DNA of 64,000 nt. Source: Oscillospiraceae bacterium. Its GTDB lineage: Bacteria; Bacillota; Clostridia; Oscillospirales; Ruminococcaceae. The notes under the pieces were generated by a model. It saw only the letters and a program-made list of their open reading frames with translations, was not told where the DNA came from and made no database searches. The position numbers and the translations under genes are program-made. This document shows, piece after piece, positions 54,813 to 64,000 of this stretch; the first letter of the stretch is position 1, and each line of letters begins with the position of its first letter. The DNA lies in NCBI GenBank assembly GCA_017847885.1, contig JAGAUA010000054.1, forward strand, positions 45,847-109,846, given 5' to 3'.

Positions 54813-55514
54813 ATGAGTTACGTTGAATTTAAAGATGTGTATAAACGTTACCACATGGGCGAGGTGGTCATAAGTGCTTCGGACGGCGTAAGCTTTGAAA
54901 TTGAAAAGGGCGAATTTGCGGTAATTGTGGGTGCTTCGGGCGCAGGCAAAACCACGGTGCTGAATATGCTTGGGGGTATGGACACCTGCGACGAGGGGCA
55001 AATTCTCGTTGACGGGCAGGATATTGCCAAATTCAGCAAAAGAGAAATGACCAAATACCGCAGGCATGATGTGGGCTTTGTTTTTCAGTTCTACAATTTG
55101 GTGCAGAACCTTACCGCAAAGGAAAACGTTGAGCTTGCAACGGAGATATGCTCCGACGCAATGGACGCGGAGGAGGTGCTGAAGCAGGTCGGCTTGGGCG
55201 AGCGCATAAACAACTTCCCTGCCCAGCTTTCGGGCGGCGAACAGCAGCGTGTTTCCATTGCAAGAGCGCTGGCAAAATCCCCGAAGCTTCTGCTCTGCGA
55301 CGAGCCCACGGGCGCGCTGGACTACAACACGGGCAAGACCATTCTCAAGCTTTTGCAGGATACCTGCCGCGAAAAGGGCATGACGGTGGTGGTAATCACC
55401 CATAATCAAGCTATCGCGCCAATGGCTGACAGGGTCATCAAAATCAAGAACAGCAAGGTTTCAAGGGTAACTCTTAACTCCGACCCCGTACCCGTTGAAA
55501 CAATAGAGTGGTAA
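54813..55514 (+). CDS. ABC transporter ATP-binding protein (MacB/LolD type)
   Basis: A 233-residue ABC ATPase: Walker [10 protein letters not shown] near residue 44, [20 protein letters not shown] (Q-loop), signature [15 protein letters not shown] near 143, Walker [15 protein letters not shown] and H-loop VVVITHN. The subfamily works with FtsX-like permeases in type VII (mechanotransmission) ABC systems, matching the next gene 14 bp downstream. GAAAGGA precedes the ATG. Confidence 0.94.
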   Translation: MSYVEFKDVYKRYHMGEVVISASDGVSFEIEKGEFAVIVGASGAGKTTVLNMLGGMDTCDEGQILVDGQDIAKFSKREMTKYRRHDVGFVFQFYNLVQNLTAKENVELATEICSDAMDAEEVLKQVGLGERINNFPAQLSGGEQQRVSIARALAKSPKLLLCDEPTGALDYNTGKTILKLLQDTCREKGMTVVVITHNQAIAPMADRVIKIKNSKVSRVTLNSDPVPVETIEW

Positions 55515-55528
55515 GCTGAGGTAGTCCG

Positions 55529-58500
55529 ATGAAAAATAAAATCGTTTTAAACACGCTCAGAAGTGTTTCGGAAACAAAAAGCCGTTTTATTGCAATTATG
55601 GCTATTATCGCTATCGGCTGCGGATTTTTTGCAGGCATAAAGTCCGCTGCTCCCGACTTGAAGCTAAGCGCGGCTCAGTATTACGACGAGCAGGGTCTGG
55701 CTGATATACATATTATGTCCTCTCTCGGCTTTGACGGCGAGGACGTTGACGCGGTCAAGGATATTGGCATTGCCGATGATATTTACGCAGGATACTCCGC
55801 CGACCTGTTTATTTCGGGAGGGGCGGCTACCGGAAAAATCGTCAAGGCGTACTCCTATGACCCCGACAGCAAAATAAATATGCCGTATCTTACCGAGGGC
55901 AGGTTTCCCGAAAAAAGCAATGAAATTATTGTTGACGCACGCTTTATTAATTCCCCTAATCTGAATATTGGCGACACTGTTACCCTTGTGACAGGTGATG
56001 ACCGCGAGCTTTCGGATATACTCCGCCAAAATGAATTTGTTGTGGTGGGCAAGGCGAAGTCCCCCGTTTATGTTGCACACGAGCGGGGCAACACATCTAT
56101 CGGCAACGGCTCTATCAACGGCTGGGTGCTTATTCCCGAGGAAAATTTCGCGTATGAGGTCTACACCGACATTTATGCGGAAATCAGCGCGTTAAAGGGT
56201 GTCGACCCATTTACGGACGAATATGAAAAGGGCGTCGAGGAAACCGTTGACATTTTCGAGAATTTGGCGGCATCGCAGGTCAACCACCGCAAAAATGCTG
56301 TTCTGGACGAGGCATACGAGGAAATAAACGATGCCAAAGCCGAGCTTGAGGACGGAAAGAAAGAGCTTGCAGATGCAGAGAAAAAGGTTGCCGACGGAAG
56401 GCAGGAAATTGCCGACAACGAAAAGAAGATCGAGGACGGCAAAAAAGAGATCGCTGATGCGGAAGCCGAGATCGCAGACGCAAAGGAACAGCTTGCCGAC
56501 GGCGAAATTGAATACAACGACGGGCTTCGCGCAAAAGACAATTTAAACGCTGTTATTGAGCAGCTTAACGGAGTTATTGCCGAATATGAAACAAATGCGG
56601 CGGAAAGCGCTGACGTTGTCGAAAAGCTTGCAAACGAGCTTGACAAGGGCGATTTCTTCGGTGTTGACGATACCCTAAAGCAGCTTCTTACGGGGTATAT
56701 GATGATACCTGCCGTTTATGACGACGGCACAAAGGCAATGTCCAAACAGGGCTTGGAGCAATACATAGACGGGCTGAAAAAGAATGTTTCGGAAATCAGC
56801 GCTGAACTTGAAGCTGCCCGTACCGAACTGGACAAGGCAAAGCAGGAAATTGCAGACGGCGAAGCAGAAATTGAAAAGTCAAAGAAAGAGCTTGCCGACG
56901 GTGAAAAAGAGATCGCCGATGCAAAGCAGGAAATCGCCGACGGTGAGGCTGAAATTACCGACGCAAAGGCTGACATTGCCGAAGCGGAAAAGGAGATAGC
57001 CGACGCGGAGCAGGAAGTCCATGACCGTGTGGACGATGCGGAATGGTACGTTTTCGACCGCAGCTACAACCCATACTATTCCAATTTTGAAGAGGACTGC
57101 GCGCGCATTGACGCTATCGCGGCGGTGTTCCCTATTTTCTTTATTCTCGTTGCGGCGCTGGTTTGCTGCACCACAATGGCAAGAATGGTCGAAGAGCAGC
57201 GCACCCAGATAGGTACTCTCAAAGCACTGGGATACAGCAGATTTACCATAATTTCGCAGTATATCCTTTACGCTGTTGCGGCAAGTATTCCCGGCGGTTT
57301 TATCGGGCTTCTCATCGGCTTTAATACCCTTCCGAGAGTTATTTTTGTATGCTATCAAAGCTTGTACACCATGCCATATATCCTTGTGCCGTTTAGGTGG
57401 GATTATGCTGTCGGCTGCGTTCTGACCGCGTGCTTATGCACGGGCGTTTCCGCGCTGTATGCAAGCAGGCAGGAGCTGGTTTCCTGCCCTGCCCAGCTTA
57501 TGCGCCCCAAGCCTCCCAAGGACGGCAAGCGCATACTTCTTGAGCGTATCACATTCATATGGAAGCGCATGAAATTTACCGCAAAGGTCACCTTCCGCAA
57601 TCTTTTCAGATACAAGGCAAGGCTGCTTATGACGGTTATCGGAATTGCAGGCTGTACGGCGCTTCTGCTTACGGCTTTCGGTTTGAAAAATTCAATCTCG
57701 GTCATTGTTGACAAGCAGTACGGCGAGGTATTTCTTTATGACGCAATAATCGCCCTTGACAGCAAGGCGGACGATGCCGAGTATGCCGCCGTTTCGGAGG
57801 AATGTGACAAAACGGGTGTCGTATCCGAAAAGACCTTTGTCATGCAGCAAAGCGTTGATGTAATGAACGCCGAAACGGCTCAAAATCACGATAAAGACTC
57901 AAGCGTCGGCTTTGAGGCATATCTGCTTGTTCCCGAAGACCCCGATGAACTTGGCCGTTTTATCGACCTTCACGAGCGTGTTGGCAAGGAAAAGATAACG
58001 CTTACGGACGGCGTTGTTATTGCAGAAAAGCTTGCAAAGCTTCTTGACGTTAAAGTCGGTGATGACATATATTTTGTTCCCGACGTTCCCGTAAAGGTTT
58101 CGGCAATTTGCGAAAACTACACCTTCAATTACGTCTACATGACCCCCGAAGCATACGCAAAATCGGGCATTGAGGACGAGCTTCGCAGCAACATGATACT
58201 TGCAAATATGAGCGATACAAGCCGCAATGACGAGTTTTCTTCAGATTTGATAAAAAATGACGCCGTACTTGCGGTCTCCTACTCCTCGGACGGCGGAAGC
58301 AAGTTCCGCGATTTGGTGCAAAGCCTTTCACTTATTGTAATTGCTGTAATCGCAGCGGCAGGCGCACTTGCATTTGTTGTGCTTTTCAACCTGTCCAACA
58401 TCAACATTACCGAACGAACACGGGAGCTTGCGACAATAAAGGTACTTGGTTTTTACGACGGTGAGGTCGCGGCGTATGTATACCGCGAAAACGTTGTTTC

Positions 58501-58726
58501 AACTCTTTTGGGCACGCTTGCGGGGCTTGTTCTGGGAATATTCCTTGAAAAGTTTGTTATCAAATCCGCCGAGATTGACGCGGTAATGTTCTCGCCGGAT
58601 ATTCCGCCGTACTGCTTTATTGTTGCTGCCGCTATGACAATGGCATTCGCTTTACTTGTAAATATAACGCTTTATTTTAAGCTGAAAAAAATTGATATGG
58701 CGACTTCGCTAAAAGCTATCGAGTAA
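55529..58726 (+). CDS. FtsX-type ABC permease with a large extracellular coiled-coil domain
   Basis: A 1065-residue permease. One membrane segment near residues 18-38 is followed by a big extracytoplasmic region (about 40-525) that includes a long coiled coil with recurring DG-K-EIADAE type units (about 255-325 and 405-505). Three FtsX helices follow (about 535-660), then another TM near 705, a second outside domain, and a final FtsX block (about 930-1060). Such permeases convert ATP hydrolysis into movement of outside domains, in peptide resistance, lipoprotein release or hydrolase control. The next gene encodes a secreted PASTA hydrolase, a possible partner. Confidence 0.9.
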   Translation: MKNKIVLNTLRSVSETKSRFIAIMAIIAIGCGFFAGIKSAAPDLKLSAAQYYDEQGLADIHIMSSLGFDGEDVDAVKDIGIADDIYAGYSADLFISGGAATGKIVKAYSYDPDSKINMPYLTEGRFPEKSNEIIVDARFINSPNLNIGDTVTLVTGDDRELSDILRQNEFVVVGKAKSPVYVAHERGNTSIGNGSINGWVLIPEENFAYEVYTDIYAEISALKGVDPFTDEYEKGVEETVDIFENLAASQVNHRKNAVLDEAYEEINDAKAELEDGKKELADAEKKVADGRQEIADNEKKIEDGKKEIADAEAEIADAKEQLADGEIEYNDGLRAKDNLNAVIEQLNGVIAEYETNAAESADVVEKLANELDKGDFFGVDDTLKQLLTGYMMIPAVYDDGTKAMSKQGLEQYIDGLKKNVSEISAELEAARTELDKAKQEIADGEAEIEKSKKELADGEKEIADAKQEIADGEAEITDAKADIAEAEKEIADAEQEVHDRVDDAEWYVFDRSYNPYYSNFEEDCARIDAIAAVFPIFFILVAALVCCTTMARMVEEQRTQIGTLKALGYSRFTIISQYILYAVAASIPGGFIGLLIGFNTLPRVIFVCYQSLYTMPYILVPFRWDYAVGCVLTACLCTGVSALYASRQELVSCPAQLMRPKPPKDGKRILLERITFIWKRMKFTAKVTFRNLFRYKARLLMTVIGIAGCTALLLTAFGLKNSISVIVDKQYGEVFLYDAIIALDSKADDAEYAAVSEECDKTGVVSEKTFVMQQSVDVMNAETAQNHDKDSSVGFEAYLLVPEDPDELGRFIDLHERVGKEKITLTDGVVIAEKLAKLLDVKVGDDIYFVPDVPVKVSAICENYTFNYVYMTPEAYAKSGIEDELRSNMILANMSDTSRNDEFSSDLIKNDAVLAVSYSSDGGSKFRDLVQSLSLIVIAVIAAAGALAFVVLFNLSNINITERTRELATIKVLGFYDGEVAAYVYRENVVSTLLGTLAGLVLGIFLEKFVIKSAEIDAVMFSPDIPPYCFIVAAAMTMAFALLVNITLYFKLKKIDMATSLKAIE

Positions 58727-58746
58727 CAGTTTTAGGGGGGGTACAA

Positions 58747-59994
58747 TTGAAAAGCACATACGAGAAAGAGAAAATAGTCAGCATAGTTATAATTGCAATT
58801 TCACTTTTGGTAATGGCAGGAATTGCGGCATTCCTTTTTTTGAAGCCAGAAAAGCCGACTGTGACAGATGAAATTGAAATTATGCCAAATATTGTGGGGT
58901 ATAGCTACAAGGAGGTCGAGGCGTGCTATTCAAGGTATTTTTCGCTTGCGGTCACGGACACGGAATACTCCGATGAATTTCTCGAGGGAGCAATTTTGTC
59001 CCAGGACATTCTCCCCGGAAAGGAATACCTTAAAGGTCAAACCACGGTCAATGTTACCGTAAGCAAGGGCGCTAAGCCTGCGGAAACTGCTGCACCCGTT
59101 ACCGAGCCGCCTGCTGAGACTACAGCCGAGGAAACCGAGCCTGTGCTTACAGACGGAGAAATCGAAAATCCGCACGCCGCATTTGAAGATACCTTCCCTG
59201 CTTCCGAGCTTGATATAACCGTACACGACATCGACATTCCCGACGGACGTGGCAAGGAGATAACCGAGGAGCTTTACGCCATTATGCGCAGACGTGGCGC
59301 GGACGCAGGCTTTCTTTACTATGACCCCGAAACGGGCGGAAGCATTGAATATAATGCCGATGAAAAATTTTCAGCAGGAAGCATAATAAAAGCGGTTTAT
59401 GCACGCAGTCTGCTGGGTGCGGAAATTGATTTGTCCGAGCAGTACGAAATGACCGAGGAGCTGCTCAACAGCCAATACGAACTTGTGAACGGCAAGCCTG
59501 TGGGTACAAAATTTACCGTCGAGGAGCTTATCCGCGCGGCTATTATCGACAGCGACAATACGGCGTACAAGATGCTTTACAACTACATAGGCTATAAGGA
59601 TTTCAACGAATATGCGGCGAGTCTGGGAGTTTCAATACGTATGACCGACGAAAATTACTGGTTTCGGCTTACTCCCCGTCAGTCTGCAATTTTCTTCAAG
59701 GAAATTTACTATTTCACAAAGCAGCACACAAACGGCAAATTTATGCTTGATTGTATGTCAAACACTACATACCGTGAGATGTTTTCGGTTGCGCTGCCCG
59801 ACAAGACGGTTGCCGAAAAATACGGCTATCTGCCCCAGGAGGATTTCTACACGCTGGGCGACTGCGCAATAGTTTTGGGTGACAAGCCGTATGTGCTTGT
59901 GGCGTATGTTCGCGGCACGGGAAGCAATCTGAACACTCAATTTTTCCGCGATACCGCCGCGCTTGTTGACGAGCTTCACGAGCTTTTGCACTAA
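58747..59994 (+). CDS. Membrane-anchored PASTA / class A beta-lactamase-fold serine hydrolase
   Basis: A 415-residue protein: N-terminal anchor (about 10-32), one PASTA domain (about 43-107), a Thr/Glu-rich linker (110-150) and a class A beta-lactamase-like domain. The active-site order is kept: SxxK at 212-215 (SIIK), SDN at 269-271, and KYG at 358-360 in place of KTG. It could be a peptidoglycan carboxypeptidase-like or penicillin-recognising enzyme; I see nothing that makes it a resistance beta-lactamase. Start is TTG at 58747, 8 bases after AGGGGGG. The stop lies 20 bp past the permease in the same operon. Confidence 0.85.
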   Translation: MKSTYEKEKIVSIVIIAISLLVMAGIAAFLFLKPEKPTVTDEIEIMPNIVGYSYKEVEACYSRYFSLAVTDTEYSDEFLEGAILSQDILPGKEYLKGQTTVNVTVSKGAKPAETAAPVTEPPAETTAEETEPVLTDGEIENPHAAFEDTFPASELDITVHDIDIPDGRGKEITEELYAIMRRRGADAGFLYYDPETGGSIEYNADEKFSAGSIIKAVYARSLLGAEIDLSEQYEMTEELLNSQYELVNGKPVGTKFTVEELIRAAIIDSDNTAYKMLYNYIGYKDFNEYAASLGVSIRMTDENYWFRLTPRQSAIFFKEIYYFTKQHTNGKFMLDCMSNTTYREMFSVALPDKTVAEKYGYLPQEDFYTLGDCAIVLGDKPYVLVAYVRGTGSNLNTQFFRDTAALVDELHELLH

Positions 59995-60000
59995 TAAAAT

Positions 60001-60040
60001 AAACCGCTGTACAGCATGGATTTGCCGTACAGCGGTTTTT
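60001..60040. terminator. Bidirectional terminator between the hydrolase operon and the small unknown gene
   Basis: 12-bp stem AAACCGCTGTAC / GTACAGCGGTTT with T runs on both strands, between convergent genes. Confidence 0.9.
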
Positions 60041-60347
60041 ATAGTATATCCGCGCCCTTTTTCTTCAAAGTAAGACCGCTTATCTCGCCGCGGACGCCGT
60101 ATTTTTCCGCCATTTTGTGCAGGCCTGCTATCATTCGCACTTCGTTTTTCTCAAAAACGGAAAGCAGTATCTCCTCCTGCTTGTCCTTTGGAATAAAGCT
60201 TAGCACCGTACGTATCATATCGGGATTTGACACGGCGTTGGCAAGCATGGCAGGAAGCCCCGCTTTTTTCAAGTCCACATAAGGCAGAATTGCCGCAAGC
60301 AGGTCGGCATAATCAAGCTCCGAAATATCAATTTTAAGTTCCAGCAT
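60039..60347 (-). CDS. Small protein of unknown function
   Basis: A 102-residue protein with no signal or membrane segment, mainly predicted helical (DYADLLAAILPYVDLKKAGLP, then NPDMIRTVLSFIPKDKQEEI). No motif recognised. A GGGGGA ribosome site precedes the ATG. It is an isolated gene between a terminator and the palindromic element; coding bias looks similar to its neighbours. Confidence 0.65.
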   Translation of the reverse strand: MLELKIDISELDYADLLAAILPYVDLKKAGLPAMLANAVSNPDMIRTVLSFIPKDKQEEILLSVFEKNEVRMIAGLHKMAEKYGVRGEISGLTLKKKGADIL

Positions 60348-60427
60348 AACAGTTTTCCCCCGTTTTTAACAATATTAATCTCCAAACCGTCGGACACATA
60401 TTCATATTTCCGATGCGTGAATTTACC

Positions 60428-60607
60428 TTAAGGAAGTGCTGATTAAATCGCGCCTAACGGCTTGGCACGCATCTTGCTTGCATATTTTTCGTCATCTTGC
60501 ATAGAAATTTCTTGACATACGACAGTATGCCTTCAAAATTTCTATACAATCTGACAAAAAATCTGACTGCGCAACCTACGCACCAGATTTAATCAGCGCT
60601 TCCTTAA
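60428..60607. mobile_element. 180-bp MITE-like palindromic element
   Basis: Terminal inverted repeats of 22 bp (TTAAGGAAGTGCTGATTAAATC at the left reads 21/22 against the reverse complement of the right end) bracket an interior that is itself roughly palindromic: ATTTTT.GTCA..TTG.ATAGAAATTT recurs inverted, with a small central palindrome CATACgacaGTATG. The whole could fold into one long hairpin. No protein is encoded. TTAA at both tips could be the target duplication or part of the repeat. The right end supplies the last codons and stop of the histidine kinase. Short key parts only: left tip TTAAGGAAG, right tip CTTCCTTAA. Confidence 0.78.
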
Positions 60608-63600
60608 CATTTCACTAAGCATTTGCTTCATATCCGTAATATTTATGGGTTTGGCAATATGCCCGTTCATTCCTGCGCTTAGAGCCGCCTGCTTGTCCTC
60701 CTCAAAGGCGTTGGCAGTCATAGCCAATATGGGCATACGGATAACGTCGTGCCGAGGCAGACTGCGAATTGTCCGAGTAGCTTCGTAGCCGTCCATAACA
60801 GGCATCTGAATATCCATAATAATTATATCGTAGTAACCCTCCTCCGAATTGCGCACCATTTCCACGGCAATTGAACCGTCGGAGGCAGTTTCTGTCTCAA
60901 AACCGACGCCTCTAAGTATCTCGGTGGCTATCTCACGGTTCAGCTCGTTATCCTCCGCCACAAGGACACGCTTGCCGCTGAAATCATACTCATTGGAATT
61001 GCCGTTCTGCTCGGTTCTTCTGCCAACGTTGTTTATTTCCATCAAAACATTGCGCAGGTCGGACATAAACAGAGGCTTGCTGCAAAATGCGGTAACGCCT
61101 GCCGCACGCGCCTCTTCCTCAATATCCGTCCAATCGTAAGCGGTAAGAATGATTATGGGAGCATCGTTTCCGATAACGCTGCGTATACGGCGGACTGTCT
61201 CCATGCCGTCCATATGCGGCATAAGCCAGTCAACGATATAGCAATGGAACGGGTCGCCGTCATCATGCGCTTTCCGTGCGCGGAAAACAGCTTCTCTGCC
61301 CGATGTAGTCCAATCGGATCTCATCCCGATCTGGGCAAGCATTTTTGTAACGCTGTCGCAAATATTGAAGTCGTCGTCCACAACAAGTGCGCGGAGACCT
61401 TCAAGCTCGGCAAGCTGCTCCTCGCGGAAAGAAACATCCTGACGTTTAAAATCAAAGCCTACGGTAAAACAGCTTCCTTTAGCCGGTGCGCTGGTAATTT
61501 CGATCGTTCCGCCCATAAAATCAACGGTATTCTTTGTTATCGCCATACCCAGACCGCTTCCCGACGTACCGCTGACAGTGGTTGTTTTTTCACGCTCAAA
61601 GGGTTCAAAGATATGCTTTAGAAATTCCTCGGACATACCAATTCCGGTGTCCTTGATTATAAAATCATAATGACAGTAGCCCGGCTTATCCGATTTGCTC
61701 TGACGGATAGTAAAGGACACGATACCTCCGGGAGGAGTAAATTTCACAGAGTTGCCGAGAATGTTTATAAGCACCTGATCCAGCTTTAACGGGTCGAAAA
61801 TCAGATCCTCGTCATGCACGTCTATGGTATCTACGAAAAATTCAAGCTGTTTTGCGCGCATCTGCGAGCGTATCATATGCACAAGATTGTGTATGCGTTC
61901 GGAAAGATTACATTCCTTTTCTTGAAGAGTAATTTTTCCGCTTTCGATACGGCTCATATCCAGAATATCGTTAATAAGCGACAATAGATGATTGCTGGAC
62001 GACAGTATCTTTTCAAGGCAGTCCTGCACCCGTTCCTTATTATCTATATGGCTCGCGGCAATTCCCGCAAAGCCTATGATGGCATTCATAGGCGTTCTTA
62101 TATCGTGAGACATATTTGAAAGAAATGTGGTTTTTGCACGGCTTGCGTGTTCCGCCTGAGCAAGGGCTTCCTTCAGCAGCGACTTCCTTTTCTCCTCTAT
62201 AAGTACCTCGCCGTTTATATCCTTTACGGCAATGATAGCCATATCTGAATTGCCCGAATCGTTAAGCATAGCTATACGCGATTCAATATACTTGTAGTCA
62301 CCGTCCTCCGAACGCCGTCTTATCCTGACATAGAATGACTTTTCATGCTTCAAACGCTCCCTGATATTGGCGAGAGACATTTCCTCCATAAACTTTTCCC
62401 TGTCGCCCGGATGAACCCACTTATCCGCATACAGCGTAATACATTCAGAAAAGCATACGGGGTCGTAATCGGTTCTATCCATAAAACGGTTATCGTTTCT
62501 TCTCATGATAAGAAGGTCTTTTTTCATATCCAGCAGCCAAAGAGAATAATATTCCATACTAAGAGCATAGATGATAGCCATTCTTTCCATATTTTCTTTT
62601 TTCATCTGCTCTTTGACGGAGGTATATTCCGCCATCAAGCTTTTAAGATTTTCCTCCTGCGTCCTTACCTGAAGAAAAGACTTTGTTATATCCTTGTAAA
62701 CGCCCACGGCAAGGTCTGTGGCTTTCTCCGACTCGTCAAGAATGGTCTGGAATTTAAGCTCGTATACCTTTTCCTCTCCGTTTGCAGCTATCAGATTTAA
62801 AATACCGCCAGCTTCCTTTGCACCGCTTAGTATCTCCTCATGGATACGGATATACTCGGATACAGTGTTCTCGGACACAATTCCGCCGCGCTTTACAATA
62901 CCGTATGGTACTCCCGTCTGCACTTCCTCTACACCGAAAGCCTCCGCTGTAACGCTGTCACAGTAAATAGTCTGCTCCTTGCGGTTATATGTAAAAACAA
63001 GGTTGCCGGCTTCTTTTGCTGCGATTTGGAACGCTTTATTACTTGCTTTGAGCTGTTCCCTAAGCATATGCCTTTCGGTAACGTCCATAATAACCCCCTG
63101 AAAGCAGGGAGGGTTCATATCCGCCATAAAAGAGGTCTGGTCGATTACCCACAAATAGCTGTTTTTGGCTTTGATGCGGTATTCGTAGTGTTTATCCGGG
63201 TCTCTGTTGTTTGAATGGTTTTCTTCGCCGTCAAACAGTTTTTTACGGTCATCGGGATGTATCATATTGCTGAACTTGTCGTCAAACAGGTCCTTAATTT
63301 CCTGCCGGGTATAGCCAAGCATATCGAGAAATCTGTTGCTGACATAGAGAAAATCGTAATCGGGAGTGTCCGCGCAGCGATGATATCCCACGGGAATAGT
63401 ATTATTAAGATACTGAAGCTCGTTGCTGCGCTGTTTAAGCTCTGAAAAGCTTTGCTGCATACCGGTCTGGCGCTCCATAATTTCGGTTATGTCCATACAG
63501 AAGCTGACGATAGCCTTGCGTCCGTCGTCGGTCTCAACTATCCTGCCCTTGTCAAGTACCCAGAAAAGGCTTCCGTCCTTTCGGGGCATACGGTATGTCA

Positions 63601-63937
63601 CGCTGTATTCATCGCCGACATTTTTTACGTCGGCAAGATCGTCCAGAACACAGTCATAATCCTGATAATATATCGTATTTGCAACCTTACCCTGAATTGC
63701 GGTATAAAACTCGTCAAAGGATCCATACCCCATCATAGTGTATAAAGACTCACTTGCGTAAAAAAGCGGAAAGCCCTCCTCGCAGTATCCGCCGATCATA
63801 CCGATAGGAGCAATGTCATAAAGTACGGAGAACGCGTCAAGCTGATTTTGCTCGGACAGCTTTAAGGCAACACCGTACAAAGCCACCAATAAAATCACGC
63901 AAGTCAAGTTAAACGTATAAAGCTTTGTAACGGGCAT
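60593..63937 (-). CDS. Multi-PAS hybrid sensor histidine kinase with two receiver domains
   Basis: A 1114-residue hybrid kinase: one N-terminal membrane segment (about 7-28), about four PAS domains (roughly 35-150, 180-290, 300-420, 450-570), HisKA with [17 protein letters not shown] near 640, HATPase with the [13 protein letters not shown] box near 800, and two receivers ([12 protein letters not shown] with acceptor Asp in YIVDWLMP, then [10 protein letters not shown] with IIIMDIQMP). It ends LRKR-stop inside the palindromic element. I take the ATG at 63937 (ACAGAGG upstream); a TTG at 63976 has no ribosome site. Output is probably phosphotransfer to an unlinked partner; signal unknown. Confidence 0.9.
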   Translation of the reverse strand: MPVTKLYTFNLTCVILLVALYGVALKLSEQNQLDAFSVLYDIAPIGMIGGYCEEGFPLFYASESLYTMMGYGSFDEFYTAIQGKVANTIYYQDYDCVLDDLADVKNVGDEYSVTYRMPRKDGSLFWVLDKGRIVETDDGRKAIVSFCMDITEIMERQTGMQQSFSELKQRSNELQYLNNTIPVGYHRCADTPDYDFLYVSNRFLDMLGYTRQEIKDLFDDKFSNMIHPDDRKKLFDGEENHSNNRDPDKHYEYRIKAKNSYLWVIDQTSFMADMNPPCFQGVIMDVTERHMLREQLKASNKAFQIAAKEAGNLVFTYNRKEQTIYCDSVTAEAFGVEEVQTGVPYGIVKRGGIVSENTVSEYIRIHEEILSGAKEAGGILNLIAANGEEKVYELKFQTILDESEKATDLAVGVYKDITKSFLQVRTQEENLKSLMAEYTSVKEQMKKENMERMAIIYALSMEYYSLWLLDMKKDLLIMRRNDNRFMDRTDYDPVCFSECITLYADKWVHPGDREKFMEEMSLANIRERLKHEKSFYVRIRRRSEDGDYKYIESRIAMLNDSGNSDMAIIAVKDINGEVLIEEKRKSLLKEALAQAEHASRAKTTFLSNMSHDIRTPMNAIIGFAGIAASHIDNKERVQDCLEKILSSSNHLLSLINDILDMSRIESGKITLQEKECNLSERIHNLVHMIRSQMRAKQLEFFVDTIDVHDEDLIFDPLKLDQVLINILGNSVKFTPPGGIVSFTIRQSKSDKPGYCHYDFIIKDTGIGMSEEFLKHIFEPFEREKTTTVSGTSGSGLGMAITKNTVDFMGGTIEITSAPAKGSCFTVGFDFKRQDVSFREEQLAELEGLRALVVDDDFNICDSVTKMLAQIGMRSDWTTSGREAVFRARKAHDDGDPFHCYIVDWLMPHMDGMETVRRIRSVIGNDAPIIILTAYDWTDIEEEARAAGVTAFCSKPLFMSDLRNVLMEINNVGRRTEQNGNSNEYDFSGKRVLVAEDNELNREIATEILRGVGFETETASDGSIAVEMVRNSEEGYYDIIIMDIQMPVMDGYEATRTIRSLPRHDVIRMPILAMTANAFEEDKQAALSAGMNGHIAKPINITDMKQMLSEMLRKR

Positions 63938-64000
63938 ATTGCCTCTGTAAATCTGCTTGCAGGCGCACTTTATCAAGCCGTCAGAGATTTTCTGTCAGCC

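Noticed and set aside
56330..57020. Tandem DNA repeat array in the permease gene
   Set aside because: The repeats are amino acid heptad-like units (DG-K-EIADAE) of a coiled coil with varied codons; the DNA itself is not an array of equal units.
58747..59994. Antibiotic-resistance beta-lactamase
   Set aside because: Membrane anchor, PASTA domain and KYG in place of KTG point to a wall-associated hydrolase; no general-base Glu motif of a true class A lactamase could be recognised.
1..64000. CRISPR arrays, rRNA genes, prophage or integrase genes
   Set aside because: No regularly spaced repeats, rRNA-like sequence, integrase, terminase or capsid motifs were seen on either strand.

Overview
The window reads as a chromosomal segment of an anaerobic, low-to-mid GC Gram-positive bacterium of the class Clostridia, most likely the Ruminococcaceae/Oscillospiraceae. 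This rests on gene content and style: a type III glutamine synthetase, a V-type ATPase operon, an archaeal-type AspRS next to gatCAB, a Trp T-box leader, a Spo0A DNA-binding domain, and strong AGGAGG ribosome sites with consensus TTGACA-17-TATAAT promoters. It is mostly ordinary core genome, predominantly on the minus strand. I see no prophage, integron, CRISPR array or rRNA operon.

Layout. 1-9.4 kb (minus): 3' part of rarA is off the left edge, then glyA, glnN, and the operon gatC-gatA-gatB-aspS2, which supports tRNA-dependent Asn and Gln formation. 9.4-14.9 kb (minus): murD, two tandem M42 aminopeptidases, a GNAT acetyltransferase and a methionine-gamma-lyase-like PLP enzyme in one tight operon. 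15.0-17.7 kb (plus): a SpoVB/MurJ-like flippase and rplM-rpsI with a structured leader. 17.9-28.2 kb (minus): ACT and PFL proteins followed by a nine-gene V-ATPase operon. 28.4-35.4 kb (minus): the complete trp operon trpE-GD-C-F-B-A behind a Trp T-box whose specifier is UGG. 35.4-38.2 kb (minus): radA, a CwlD-like amidase and an unknown membrane protein. 38.5-39.8 kb (plus): tRNA-Ser(GGA) and hemW.

39.8-54.6 kb is a more individual region: a cytosolic sugar-binding-domain/GGDEF protein, an SPFH/zinc-ribbon protein, a C39-like surface peptidase, a zinc-ribbon/PASTA protein whose kinase domain has lost its catalytic residues, an AEC transporter preceded by a structured RNA candidate, a polar amino acid ABC transporter, a Spo0A with a degraded receiver, a SHOCT protein with Pro-Ala linkers, Mrp and a uridine-kinase-like protein. 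54.8-60.0 kb (plus) is an ABC ATPase/giant FtsX-type permease/PASTA-serine hydrolase operon. 60.0-64 kb (minus) holds a small unknown gene, a 180-bp MITE-like palindrome, and a multi-PAS hybrid histidine kinase whose last codons and stop lie inside that palindrome.

The most interesting points are the PASTA pseudokinase, the atypical Spo0A receiver, the palindromic element forming the 3' end of the histidine kinase, the unassigned RNA structure before the AEC transporter, and the ABC/PASTA-hydrolase operon. I found no clear wholly new multi-gene system. Functions are inferred from recognisable motifs without database searches.
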